DNA of 64,000 nt, from contig JBBQWR010000008.1 of assembly GCA_038210495.1 (NCBI GenBank), forward strand, positions 1 through 64,000, in the 5' to 3' direction. The notes under the pieces are model-generated. The model saw only the letters and a program-made list of their open reading frames with translations, did not search any database and was not told the origin of the DNA. Position numbers and translations under genes: made by a program. Source of the stretch: JBBQWR01 sp038210495 (GTDB lineage Bacteria > Planctomycetota > Planctomycetia > Pirellulales > DATAWG01). Shown here piece by piece: positions 17,712 through 26,309 of the stretch. Each line of letters begins with the position of its first letter. Positions within the stretch are counted from its first letter, which is position 1.

Positions 17712-18758
17712 TCAGTCATGGCCGCCATGCGCCAGCCAGCGTTCGGCGTCGAGGGCCGCTTGACAGCCGCTGCCGGCGGCCGTGACGGCTTGGCGATAGT
17801 AATCGTCGGCGACGTCGCCCGCGGCAAACACTCCTTCGACGCTCGTGTTCGTGCGGAACGGCACTGTCCAATTGATGTATTTCTTGCTGGTCAGTTCCAA
17901 TTGGCCACCGAGGAAGGCCGTGTTGGGCGTATGGCCGATCGCCAGGAACATGCCGGTGGCGGGCCGTTCGTGCGTGGTTTCGTCGGTTGTGCTGCGGAGC
18001 CGAACGCCGGTGACGCCCGTTTTGGCGTCCCCCAATACTTCGTCGACGCCGTGGTTCCAGACGATTTCGATTTTTGGATTGCTGAGCGCCCGTTCGGCCA
18101 TGATTCGCGAAGCGCGGAGCGAATCGCGGCGGTGAACGAGATACACCGTACTGGCAAACTTCGAGAGATAGGTCGCTTCCTCGACGGCCGAATCGCCGCC
18201 GCCGATGACGACCAACGGCTTTTTGCGAAACCGGGGCAAGGCCCCATCGCACACCGCGCAGGCGCTGACGCCGCGATTCTTGTAAGTATCTTCCGACGGC
18301 AATCCGAGATAATTCGCCCGGGCGCCGGTCGCGACAATCACGCACTGGGCCTGGATCGACTCGCCGCCGAGCGAGGTCAACCGAAACGGCCGGCGGCTGA
18401 AGTCGACCGACGCGATGTCGTCGGTAATGATCCGCGTTCCAAAGTTGACGGCCTGCTGCCGCATTAGCTCCATCAGTTCGGGCCCGCTCACCCCCTTCTT
18501 GTGATGCGGCGGCATGATCGACCGCCGATCGTCGGCGATCGCATTGTCGAGATAGCCTTCCAAATCGCCGGAGGGAAAGCCTGGATAGTTTTCGACCTCG
18601 GTCGTGAGGGCCAATTGTCCCAGCGGCAGCGTGCCGTTCATACGATTCTCTTCGGTAATCGCCCCCTCGATCACCAAGGGTTTTAATTCGGCGCGGGCAG
18701 CGTAAATGGCAGCGGTCCAACTGGCTGGCCCACTACCGATGATCACAAGTGTTTCCAT
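17712..18758 (-). CDS. trxB: Thioredoxin-disulfide reductase
   Basis: This 348-residue cytoplasmic FAD enzyme passes electrons from NADPH to thioredoxin. The FAD-binding GSGPASWTAAIYAARA is at about residue 8, the redox-active pair is CAVCDG, the NADPH-binding GGGDSAVEEA follows, and the C-terminal FAD motif VFAAGDVADDYYRQAVTAAG is intact. In the first motif Trp replaces the usual Tyr/Phe. The ATG at 18758 is chosen because the GxGxxx fold starts right after it; the frame extends upstream to 18932 but without family resemblance. It is divergent from purA, so promoters for both lie in 18759-19006. Confidence 0.96.
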   Translation of the reverse strand: METLVIIGSGPASWTAAIYAARAELKPLVIEGAITEENRMNGTLPLGQLALTTEVENYPGFPSGDLEGYLDNAIADDRRSIMPPHHKKGVSGPELMELMRQQAVNFGTRIITDDIASVDFSRRPFRLTSLGGESIQAQCVIVATGARANYLGLPSEDTYKNRGVSACAVCDGALPRFRKKPLVVIGGGDSAVEEATYLSKFASTVYLVHRRDSLRASRIMAERALSNPKIEIVWNHGVDEVLGDAKTGVTGVRLRSTTDETTHERPATGMFLAIGHTPNTAFLGGQLELTSKKYINWTVPFRTNTSVEGVFAAGDVADDYYRQAVTAAGSGCQAALDAERWLAHGGHD

Positions 18759-19006
18759 GCTGATGCTCGGTGTTCTCGTATGTTCGGCTAATTCGTGGCT
18801 ATTATAGGGACTACGGTCCAGGCTTAGAAGCACTGCCGCCGGTCGCAAAAACATCGGCGGGCGCCAGCCCGCTGGCTCGCCGGCGGCCGCTTGTGATTTC
18901 CCATAGCAAGCCGCTAACCCGCGCTTGACCACGACCGAATTGCGGTCGTAGACTGGGGCGTTTGTGGTAATCGTCCGATTCGCTCCTATTCGCTTCGAGG
19001 TTTGCT

Positions 19007-20320
19007 TTGCCGGGCACGTGCGTTATCGGTTTGCAGTGGGGAGATGAGGCCAAGGGAAAATTGGTCGATCTGCTCACCGAACAACACGATCTAGTCGTTC
19101 GATATCAAGGGGGCGCCAACGCCGGGCATACCGTCGTCGCTGGCGGCCAAACCTATAAGCTGTCGCTGATTCCCAGCGGCATTCTCACCTCCAGCGTGCT
19201 GTGCGTCGTGACTGGCGGCGTGGTCATTCATCCGCCAAGCCTCCTGGCCGAGATCGATGGGCTTGTCGCCCGAGGCGTGGCCGTCGGCCGGAATCTGGTG
19301 ATCAGCGACCGGGCTCATGTGATCTTCCCCTGGCATATCGCCGAGGATCGGGCGCTCGACGCAGGGCTCACCGGCGGCGAAGCGATCGGCACGACGCAGC
19401 GCGGGATTGGCCCTTGTTATCAAGACAAAGTTGGCCGCGCGCACGCTATCCGGCTGGGTGATATGTACCGCGAAGATTTTCCACAGCGGGTCAATCGCAC
19501 GGTTGAATCCAAAAATCGGTCGCTAGCCGGGCTCAACGGCCGGGCCGACTTGCCTCCCTTGGATGCCGCGACGATCGTCGAGGAATATCAGGCCTATGCC
19601 GAGCGGCTTAAGCCTTATGTCGCCGATACGACGGCCCTGCTGCTCGACGCCGTCGAGAGTGGTAAGCGGCTGCTGTTCGAGGGCGCCCAAGGCGCACTGC
19701 TCGACATCGATCATGGAACATTCCCATTCGTCACGAGCAGCAATAGCTCGGGCGTCGGCGTCTCTAACGGCTCCGGCGTGCCCGGGCGGTGGATCACCAA
19801 GGTTATCGGCGTGTTGAAAGCCTATTCGACCCGCGTCGGCGGCGGGCCGTTTCCGACCGAGCAAGACAACGCGACGGGTCAGCATATCCGTGACCGGGGG
19901 AACGAATACGGCACAGTCACGCGGCGGCCGAGGCGCTGCGGCTGGTTCGATGTCGTGGCGGCCCGCTACACGGCCCGGCTAAGCGGCGTGGATTCGCTGG
20001 CCATTATGCTGCTGGACGTGCTCAGCGTATTGCCCGAAATCAAAATCTGCACGGCCTATGAAATCGACGGCCGACATGTCACTCAGTTCCCCAGCCACGT
20101 CGATGATCTGCGAAAAGCCAAACCGATTTACGAGACGGTTCCCGGTTGGCAAAAAGAGATCACTGGAGTGCGAGAGATGGACGAACTGCCGCGCGGCGCC
20201 CTCGATTATTTAGATCGGCTCAGCCAGTTGGTCGGCCGACCCGTGGAAGTCGTTTCTGTCGGCCCCGACCGCGAGCAGACGATCTTTGCATCAAAACAAG
20301 CGACGACGAAGCAATTTTAG
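19007..20320 (+). CDS. purA: Adenylosuccinate synthetase
   Basis: This 437-residue enzyme converts IMP, aspartate and GTP to adenylosuccinate, the first committed step to AMP. Clear signatures are GLQWGDEAKGKLVDLL (the family consensus has GDEGKGK, so Ala replaces one Gly), GANAGHTVV, GTTQRGIGPCYQDKVGR, FEGAQGALLDIDHGTFPFVT and the late TTxRxRRCGWFD-like stretch TRRPRRCGWFD. The length is normal (about 430). The start is TTG at 19007, with no ATG at the correct place. A repeat-rich region follows the stop. Confidence 0.97.
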   Translation: MPGTCVIGLQWGDEAKGKLVDLLTEQHDLVVRYQGGANAGHTVVAGGQTYKLSLIPSGILTSSVLCVVTGGVVIHPPSLLAEIDGLVARGVAVGRNLVISDRAHVIFPWHIAEDRALDAGLTGGEAIGTTQRGIGPCYQDKVGRAHAIRLGDMYREDFPQRVNRTVESKNRSLAGLNGRADLPPLDAATIVEEYQAYAERLKPYVADTTALLLDAVESGKRLLFEGAQGALLDIDHGTFPFVTSSNSSGVGVSNGSGVPGRWITKVIGVLKAYSTRVGGGPFPTEQDNATGQHIRDRGNEYGTVTRRPRRCGWFDVVAARYTARLSGVDSLAIMLLDVLSVLPEIKICTAYEIDGRHVTQFPSHVDDLRKAKPIYETVPGWQKEITGVREMDELPRGALDYLDRLSQLVGRPVEVVSVGPDREQTIFASKQATTKQF

Positions 20321-20325
20321 ACATG

Positions 20326-20489
20326 ATTAACAGGATTTTCAGGATTTTTAAGGAGGAAGAGCTTGGCAGTTAGCATGATCCGCTGAAACCGGGGCTTCGG
20401 CGAAGCGCCTCCAGTCCCGGGCACCCGGCGATTTCCGCCTTTTAATCCTTTTCTGCCTTAATCCTGTTAAATCCTGTCAATCCTGTCTA
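20326..20489. repeat. Inverted AACAGGATT-type repeat enclosing a family-P repeat
   Basis: GATTAACAGGATTTTCAGGA (from 20325) is mirrored by AATCCTGTTAAATCCTGTC and AATCCTGTCT up to 20489. Between the arms lies a short family-P copy (20389-20428), giving a nested arrangement in the purA-uppS gap. Confidence 0.75.
20389..20428. repeat. Dispersed intergenic repeat, family P, short copy
   Basis: CCGGGGCTTCGGCGAAGCGC followed by CTCCAGTCCCGGGCACCCGG. It is nearly the same as 43270-43310 and matches the ends of the long copies in reverse orientation. Confidence 0.8.
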
Positions 20490-20519
20490 TTTCCCGTCCC
20501 CTTTCTAAACGGCGCCGAC

Positions 20520-21275
20520 GTGGTCGATAACGTGTCTACCGCCGTCGAGTCGCCGCCAGAGATCGCCGCGGATAAATTGCCGCGGCATATCGCGATCATC
20601 ATGGATGGCAACGGCCGCTGGGCGCAGCGCCAGGGGATGCCGCGGATGGAAGGGCATCGCCGCGGAGTCGAAAGCGTGCGCCGCGTGACCGAGGAATGTG
20701 CTCGATTGGGCATCGAGCAACTGACGTTGTACTGCTTGTCGAGCGAAAATTGGAAACGGCCGCCGCAGGAACTCGATTTTCTGATGCACCTGCTCGAGCA
20801 ATACATGATCGAAGAGCGATCGACGATCGTACGGCAAAACATTTCTGTCCGCGTTATCGGCCGCCGGGAGGGTATCCCGGAGGCGACGCTCGGCGAGATG
20901 GACAAAACCATCGAGATGACGGCCGGCAATACAGGTACGCGGCTCTGCTTGGCGATCAACTACGGCGGCCGAGCGGAAATTCTGGACGCCGTTCGTCAGG
21001 TGGCCACCGACGTGCGCGACGGCCGGCTCGACGCCGGGAAGATCGACGAATCGATTTTCGAGAATCGGCTTTACACGGCGGGCATGCCCGATCCCGATCT
21101 GCTGATTCGGACGGCCGGCGAACTGCGAATCAGCAATTTTCTGTTGTGGCAGATCAGTTACACGGAAATCTGGGTCACGGAATTGTGTTGGCCCGAGTTT
21201 CGAGAGCCCGATTTGCACCAGGCGATCGGCTCGTTTGCCGCCCGGCAGCGGCGCTTCGGCGGTTTGAACCTTTGA
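20520..21275 (+). CDS. uppS: Isoprenyl transferase (undecaprenyl diphosphate synthase)
   Basis: This 251-residue cytoplasmic cis-prenyltransferase makes the C55 lipid carrier for cell-wall and glycan synthesis. IAIIMDGNGRWAQRQG near residue 25 carries the catalytic Asp, LTLYCLSSENWKRP is the substrate loop, and DLLIRTAGELRISNFLLWQI with YTEIWV completes the family pattern (usual RTSGE is RTAGE here). It starts with GTG at 20520. cdsA follows 20 bp downstream, an arrangement common in bacteria and probably one operon. Confidence 0.95.
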   Translation: MVDNVSTAVESPPEIAADKLPRHIAIIMDGNGRWAQRQGMPRMEGHRRGVESVRRVTEECARLGIEQLTLYCLSSENWKRPPQELDFLMHLLEQYMIEERSTIVRQNISVRVIGRREGIPEATLGEMDKTIEMTAGNTGTRLCLAINYGGRAEILDAVRQVATDVRDGRLDAGKIDESIFENRLYTAGMPDPDLLIRTAGELRISNFLLWQISYTEIWVTELCWPEFREPDLHQAIGSFAARQRRFGGLNL

Positions 21276-21295
21276 ACATTGCGATCGGGTGAGAC

Positions 21296-22189
21296 ATGCT
21301 CGGTTGGCGACTGTTGCTGGGTTCGCTCTTCATCGCGGGATTAGTCGGCGTTTGTTGGTTGGACGCTCATCCGACGCAAGATCTGCCAACCGGAAGCTGG
21401 TTGTTACCGCTGGCGATGCTGGTCTGCGCCGTCGCCAGCGAAGAGATGCTCCGGCTGGTCGGGTTGTGGAGCGATTGGCCGCAGAACTGGATCGTGTTCG
21501 GCGGCAATTTGGCGATCGTCGCGGCGAGCGGAGCGGCGGTCGTGTGGCGCCCGCTCACTCGCGCGTCGGCGATGGAACGGGCCGGTTGGCCCCTGGTGGC
21601 ACTCACGTTGGGGATGCTGATTTCCATCGTCGGCGAACTGCTCCGCTACAACCGGCCAGGCGTCGCCATGCCGCGGATCGCGCGGGCCACGCTGAGCATG
21701 GCGTATGTCGGGCTGACGATCGGATTTTTGGTTCAGCTCAGGCTGCTGCGCGACGACTGGCAAGGGATGACGGCCCTCGTGTCCGTCATTGCGATCGTAA
21801 AGACGGGAGACACCGCTGCCTACACGGTCGGTCGGCTGGTGGGCCGGCACAAAATGACGCCGGTGCTCAGCCCGGGCAAAACCTGGGAAGGAGCGATCGG
21901 GGCGCTGATCTTCGCCCCGCTCGCATCGTGGCTCGTGTTCTCGTGGCTTATGCCCACGCAGTCGCCGGGCGTCGAGCTGGGTTTTCATTGGAACTGGATC
22001 GTGTACGGCGTCATCATTTGTGTCGCCGGAATGGTCGGCGATCTTGCGGAGTCGCTCCTGAAGCGCGACGCCGGCTTGAAGAATTCGAGCGCCTGGATGC
22101 CCGGCTTTGGCGGCGTTTTGGACGTTCTCGACTCCATGATGTTTGCGGCCCCGGTCGCATGGCTGCTGTGGATTATCGGATTTGTATAA
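21296..22189 (+). CDS. cdsA: Phosphatidate cytidylyltransferase
   Basis: This 297-residue inner-membrane enzyme makes CDP-diacylglycerol from phosphatidic acid and CTP. About eight hydrophobic segments are followed by the C-terminal signature SLLKRDAGLKNSSAWMPGFG and GVLDVLDS. The family consensus has Lys-Asp, His-Gly-Gly and Asp-Arg at places where this protein has Lys-Asn, Phe-Gly-Gly and Asp-Val, so several consensus positions differ while the overall pattern holds. KTGDTAAYTVGRLVGRHKM and SPGKTWEG are also typical. It is next to uppS, consistent with a lipid-synthesis operon. Confidence 0.92.
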   Translation: MLGWRLLLGSLFIAGLVGVCWLDAHPTQDLPTGSWLLPLAMLVCAVASEEMLRLVGLWSDWPQNWIVFGGNLAIVAASGAAVVWRPLTRASAMERAGWPLVALTLGMLISIVGELLRYNRPGVAMPRIARATLSMAYVGLTIGFLVQLRLLRDDWQGMTALVSVIAIVKTGDTAAYTVGRLVGRHKMTPVLSPGKTWEGAIGALIFAPLASWLVFSWLMPTQSPGVELGFHWNWIVYGVIICVAGMVGDLAESLLKRDAGLKNSSAWMPGFGGVLDVLDSMMFAAPVAWLLWIIGFV

Positions 22190-22384
22190 GCCGATTGTCG
22201 GTCGATCGACGTGTATGTCGCTCGTAATCTATCGAACGCAACTCGTTTACGCCTCGGAAGTTAATGCATTCTGAACGCCAAACCTAGTCTCAGCCGCCTA
22301 GCTTCGGGTATAGTTATACTGGCGATTTACCCTTTCCGTGTTGGTGGTGGCGGCGCTCGCAAGACAAGCGCTGCCTGCTCTTGA

Positions 22385-23329
22385 ATGACCGAAAATACGA
22401 TCTCGGTAGTCGATTCGAAGACGCTTCTGTCGATCTTCGGTCCGCGCGACCAATATATCCGCAAGATGCGCACCGCGCTTGGCGTGGGCATCTCCATTCG
22501 AGATGAACGGATCTTGGTCGAAGGGGACGAAGAGCCGGTCCGCAAAGCCACCAGCGTGCTCGAGCAACTCAAGGCGATCGCCAACCGCAAGGGCGCGGTC
22601 GGCCCCGACGAATTCGCGCAGATACTCAGCCAAGTCGCCGGCAATGGCGTCGTCGAGCATCGACCCATCGACGGCATGCAGGCGGGCCGCATCGTGCGTC
22701 CCCGAACGGCCGGCCAGGCGGAATACGTCAAGGCGATCCTGGAGTACGATCTGGTGTTCTGCACGGGTCCCGCCGGCACCGGAAAAACGTACTTGGCCGT
22801 GGCGATGGCCGTGGCCGCGCTCAAGCAGTCGCACATCCGCAAAATCGTGCTCGTTCGGCCGGCGGTCGAGGCCGGCGAGAGCCTCGGATATCTGCCAGGC
22901 GATTTACAAGCCAAAATCAATCCGTATCTTCGCCCGCTGCTGGACGCGCTGCGCGAGATGATGGATTACGACCAAGTGAAGCGGTATACGGAACAAGACG
23001 TGATCGAGATGATCCCGCTGGCCTACATGCGGGGCCGCACGCTCAACGAAGCGTTCATTATTCTCGACGAGGCGCAGAACACGACCGTCGCCCAGATGAA
23101 AATGTTTTTGACCCGAATGGGCATGGGCTCGAAGATCGTCGTTTCGGGCGACACGACGCAAGTCGACCTGCCGGCCCATACCCGCAGCGGACTGACCGAC
23201 GCGATCGGGCGGCTGCGGGGGATCGAAGGCTTCGTCGAAGTGAAGCTCGGCGGGGCCGATATCGTGCGTCATCGGCTTGTGCAGGCGATCGTCCAGGCCT
23301 ACGACGACGAGCCGAAACGACGAAAGTAA
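22385..23329 (+). CDS. phoH: PhoH-family ATPase
   Basis: This 314-residue cytoplasmic P-loop ATPase has an N-terminal KH-like part (about 15-75), Walker A GPAGTGKTYLAVAMAV at about residue 127, Walker B NEAFIILDEAQNTT and SGDTTQVDLP (sensor). These are standard for PhoH/PhoL proteins, which are linked to RNA metabolism, often alongside ybeY. Here ybeY lies two genes downstream with an HD-domain phosphohydrolase between them, the conserved phoH-pgpH-ybeY-corC order seen in many bacteria. Confidence 0.95.
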   Translation: MTENTISVVDSKTLLSIFGPRDQYIRKMRTALGVGISIRDERILVEGDEEPVRKATSVLEQLKAIANRKGAVGPDEFAQILSQVAGNGVVEHRPIDGMQAGRIVRPRTAGQAEYVKAILEYDLVFCTGPAGTGKTYLAVAMAVAALKQSHIRKIVLVRPAVEAGESLGYLPGDLQAKINPYLRPLLDALREMMDYDQVKRYTEQDVIEMIPLAYMRGRTLNEAFIILDEAQNTTVAQMKMFLTRMGMGSKIVVSGDTTQVDLPAHTRSGLTDAIGRLRGIEGFVEVKLGGADIVRHRLVQAIVQAYDDEPKRRK

Positions 23330-23368
23330 TTCAACCAAGCCGATCCCATTGTAAATTGGCGCCCCCTT

Positions 23369-23438
23369 AGCCGCGTTCCTTTGCAACGCGCTTCGGCGCG
23401 CCGCCCAAAAAAAAACGCGCGCTGCAAGCAACGCGGCT
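23369..23438. repeat. Imperfect intergenic hairpin between phoH and the HD-phosphohydrolase gene
   Basis: AGCCGCGTT...TTGCAACGCGC (23369-23391) pairs with GCGCGCTGCAA...AACGCGGCT (23418-23438) with one mismatch and small bulges. A run of nine A lies between the arms. It could be a repeat element or a weak terminator. Confidence 0.6.
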
Positions 23439-23461
23439 TATTGGAACTTTTGTAACAAACC

Positions 23462-25768
23462 ATGCCCAGCGGCCTCTCTAAACGAACTCGATTTCAGCGA
23501 GTGGCGTCGCTCGAACTGCCACCGGGACCGGTCGATCGCATCATCTCCTCGTGCCAACGAGCCGATGTCCTGTGGCGGATTGCGATTTGCTTCGCGGCCG
23601 CCGTGGTGATGTGGGGCGTGATGCGTGGCTGGGCGCCACCGTTTGCATATTGGCGAGACTACACGCCGCCGCGCGACATCATGGCCAAAACACCCTTTGG
23701 CAGGATCGACTCGGCTGCGACGGAGAAAGCCAGGAAGAAAGCAGCCGATTTGGCCCAATATGTTTATGAGCAAGACCCCAGCAAAGTGCGGCAGATACGC
23801 GACGCGCTGAAAAACGCCGTTGCCGAAATCGGCAGCGCCGCCAACGTCGCCGCGCTCGGCGAAGGGGTTTGGGCCTCGTTCTCGCCTCCCCCGATGCCCA
23901 ACGTCGAGCTTCCCTCGGCCGATGAGCAGCAGCAGGAATTCCAAAAATTTCACTCGCTCGTCGATTCGAAAGAAAAACGGACGGCGTTCGAGAAGCGGAT
24001 CGATCTCGCCTTTTCCGAGCTCGAGCAAAAAGGCATCTTGGAAAAGCTCGATCAAGACGCGGACGAAGGCAATCAGACGATGATTAGCGTTCATCCGATC
24101 GGCGACACTGCGTTTCCGCTCGTCGTGCCTGTCCCCGAGGTTCGGGCGGCCGAGGCCACCGCGCAGTTGCACAATCGGCTGAAGAGCGAATTGTCTTCCC
24201 CCGACATCGCGCAGCGCGTGTTCTATTGGGTTCAGCCGAAACTGGCGAAAGTCATTCCCACGCTTAAGAAAGACGTGGAATCGACGAAGCGAAACAAGGA
24301 AGACGCCGAGAAAAAAGTTAAAGATGTCCTGACGAGCTTCATTCCCGGCGACCGGGATCGAGAGCACAGTTTGCTCGCGCCCGGTGGTCAACCGCTCGAC
24401 CCCAACTCGCTGGCCCTGTTACACGACGAGTACGTCGCCGAACTGGCCGCGCTCAAGCCGGCCCAGATGTTGTCGCGATCGCTGGCCATCTTTGGGATGT
24501 TCGCGGCCCTTTACTTGATGTGCGGATATTATGTCTCCGCCAAGCATCCTCATTTACTTGAAAGTTTTCGCACGTTCGCCGCGCTGATCGGGTTGTGCGT
24601 CGCGACGTTGACCCTTTGCCGAATGGCGTCCGGCGACCGGCTCGACGCCGATTGGCGGGCCGAACTGATTCCGATGCTCTTGTTCGCAATGACCGTGGCG
24701 ATCGCATACAACCAGGAGTTGGCTCTATTGCTGAGCGCCGCATTGTCGCTCGTGGTCGTGATCGCTTTGGGCCAAGGACTACCGGCCTATGTGACGCTGC
24801 TCAGCGCATCGGCCGCCGCGATCTTTTTGCTCGGCCGAATTCGCAGCCGCACGAAGTTGATTTACGTCGGCATCTCTTCGGCCGCGATCGCCATGCTGAC
24901 GTTCGTGGGAGTCAGCGTGCTCGATAATCAGCCGTTCGGCCCCGTGCTGTTGCGCGAGGCGGGACGAGTCGGCTTGTGCGCCCTCGGCGCGGGGTTCTTG
25001 ATGACGGGCCTGTTGCCGTTTATCGAAAAGACGTTCCGCGTGCTTACCGACATAAGTTTGCTGGAGATCGGCGATCCGGCCCATCCGCTGTTGCAAGAAC
25101 TCGTCCGCCGCGCACCGGGCACTTACAACCATTCGATCAACGTGGCATCGATCGCCGAGGCCGCCGCCGAAAGTATTGGCGCCCACTCGCTGTTGGTTCG
25201 CGTCGGCGCTTATTTTCACGACATTGGCAAGATGCTCAAGCCGCAGTATTTCGTCGAGAATTCGAGCTTCGGCGCCAATCGGCACGAGGCCCTGCTCCCG
25301 GCGATGAGCACGCTGATTATCATCGCCCATATCAAGGACGGCGCCGACCTTGGCCGCCAACATCATCTGCCGCAACCGATCGTCGATTTCATCCAGCAGC
25401 ATCACGGCACGACGCTGGTCGAATATTTCTTCCGCCGAGCAAGCGAGCAATCCGAGGCCAATCCGGACGCGGCCGAAGTCGACGAAAGCTCGTACCGCTA
25501 CCCGGGCCCCAAGCCGCAAACCAAAGAAGCGGCCGTGCTGATGGTCGCCGACGCGGTCGAGAGCGCGAGCCGGGCGCTCGTCGAGCCGACTCCTGCGCGA
25601 ATCGAGGGCTTGGTTCACGAGATTTCGATGAAGCGACTGCTCGACGATCAGTTCGACGAATGCGGCCTGACGCTGCAAGAGCTGCAAATGATCGAAGATA
25701 GCTTGGTCAAATCGCTGACCGCCGTTTACCATGGACGCGTCAAGTATCCCGACCAGCGGACGGCTTGA
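23462..25768 (+). CDS. 7TMR-HD family phosphohydrolase (PgpH-like)
   Basis: This 768-residue membrane protein has one N-terminal membrane segment (about 38-58), an extracytoplasmic 7TMR-HDED region (about 60-340), seven hydrophobic segments (about 340-530) and a cytoplasmic HD domain. HD-domain residues visible are NHSINVASIAEAAAE, YFHDIGKM, ANRHEALLPAMS and QQHHGTTLVEYFF. Proteins of this architecture (PgpH) hydrolyse the second messenger c-di-AMP; that activity is inferred by family. The gene sits between phoH and ybeY, as in Firmicutes. Confidence 0.93.
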   Translation: MPSGLSKRTRFQRVASLELPPGPVDRIISSCQRADVLWRIAICFAAAVVMWGVMRGWAPPFAYWRDYTPPRDIMAKTPFGRIDSAATEKARKKAADLAQYVYEQDPSKVRQIRDALKNAVAEIGSAANVAALGEGVWASFSPPPMPNVELPSADEQQQEFQKFHSLVDSKEKRTAFEKRIDLAFSELEQKGILEKLDQDADEGNQTMISVHPIGDTAFPLVVPVPEVRAAEATAQLHNRLKSELSSPDIAQRVFYWVQPKLAKVIPTLKKDVESTKRNKEDAEKKVKDVLTSFIPGDRDREHSLLAPGGQPLDPNSLALLHDEYVAELAALKPAQMLSRSLAIFGMFAALYLMCGYYVSAKHPHLLESFRTFAALIGLCVATLTLCRMASGDRLDADWRAELIPMLLFAMTVAIAYNQELALLLSAALSLVVVIALGQGLPAYVTLLSASAAAIFLLGRIRSRTKLIYVGISSAAIAMLTFVGVSVLDNQPFGPVLLREAGRVGLCALGAGFLMTGLLPFIEKTFRVLTDISLLEIGDPAHPLLQELVRRAPGTYNHSINVASIAEAAAESIGAHSLLVRVGAYFHDIGKMLKPQYFVENSSFGANRHEALLPAMSTLIIIAHIKDGADLGRQHHLPQPIVDFIQQHHGTTLVEYFFRRASEQSEANPDAAEVDESSYRYPGPKPQTKEAAVLMVADAVESASRALVEPTPARIEGLVHEISMKRLLDDQFDECGLTLQELQMIEDSLVKSLTAVYHGRVKYPDQRTA

Positions 25769-25829
25769 TTTGCGTCACCGATGCTTGGCATGTTTGTGCT
25801 CGGGATTTTTGATCTGGCTGTTTACTTTT

Positions 25830-26309
25830 ATGTTAACCATTGAAATTGCCGATCGGCAGAATCGAGTCGGCGTCGACTGCGACCGGTTGAAGTGCGCCGT
25901 CGAGCAGATCTTGCGCGACGCGGACGTTTCCGCGGCGACCGTCTCGATTGCAATTGTCGAAGATCCGGCGATTCACGAGCTCAACCGCCGATTTTTGGAC
26001 CACGACGAGCCGACCGATGTCATCAGCTTCGTGCTTTCCGAAGACGGTTGCGAATTGGAAGGGGACATCGCGGTGAGCGCCGACGCGGCCGCGCGATCCG
26101 CGGAGCATTTTGGCTGGTCTCCGGCGGACGAATTGCTGCTTTACATAATCCATGGGACATTGCATTTAGTCGGATACGATGACCTCGATCCGCAATCCAA
26201 GCGCCTGATGCGCGATCGGGAGGGGCATTACTTGGCGAAACTCGGTCTCACGCACCGCTATGACGACCGATCGCCGCACGAGTTGGGAACTGCCGTGACG
26301 CAATCGTGA
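25830..26309 (+). CDS. ybeY: Endoribonuclease YbeY
   Basis: This 159-residue metal-dependent enzyme takes part in 16S rRNA maturation and ribosome quality control. DHDEPTDVISFVLSE and EGDIAVS are family motifs, and the metal site reads HGTLHLVGYDD. In E. coli the third ligand of HGxLHLxGYDH is His; here it is Asp, a variant seen in other YbeY proteins. The ATG at 25830 is chosen because the preceding frame overlaps the HD-phosphohydrolase gene. Its stop overlaps the GTG of the next gene by four bases (GTGA). Confidence 0.93.
   Translation: MLTIEIADRQNRVGVDCDRLKCAVEQILRDADVSAATVSIAIVEDPAIHELNRRFLDHDEPTDVISFVLSEDGCELEGDIAVSADAAARSAEHFGWSPADELLLYIIHGTLHLVGYDDLDPQSKRLMRDREGHYLAKLGLTHRYDDRSPHELGTAVTQS

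Noticed and set aside
17676..18467. 263-codon plus-strand frame opposite trxB
   Set aside because: It overlaps the whole catalytic part of trxB and has no recognisable motif.
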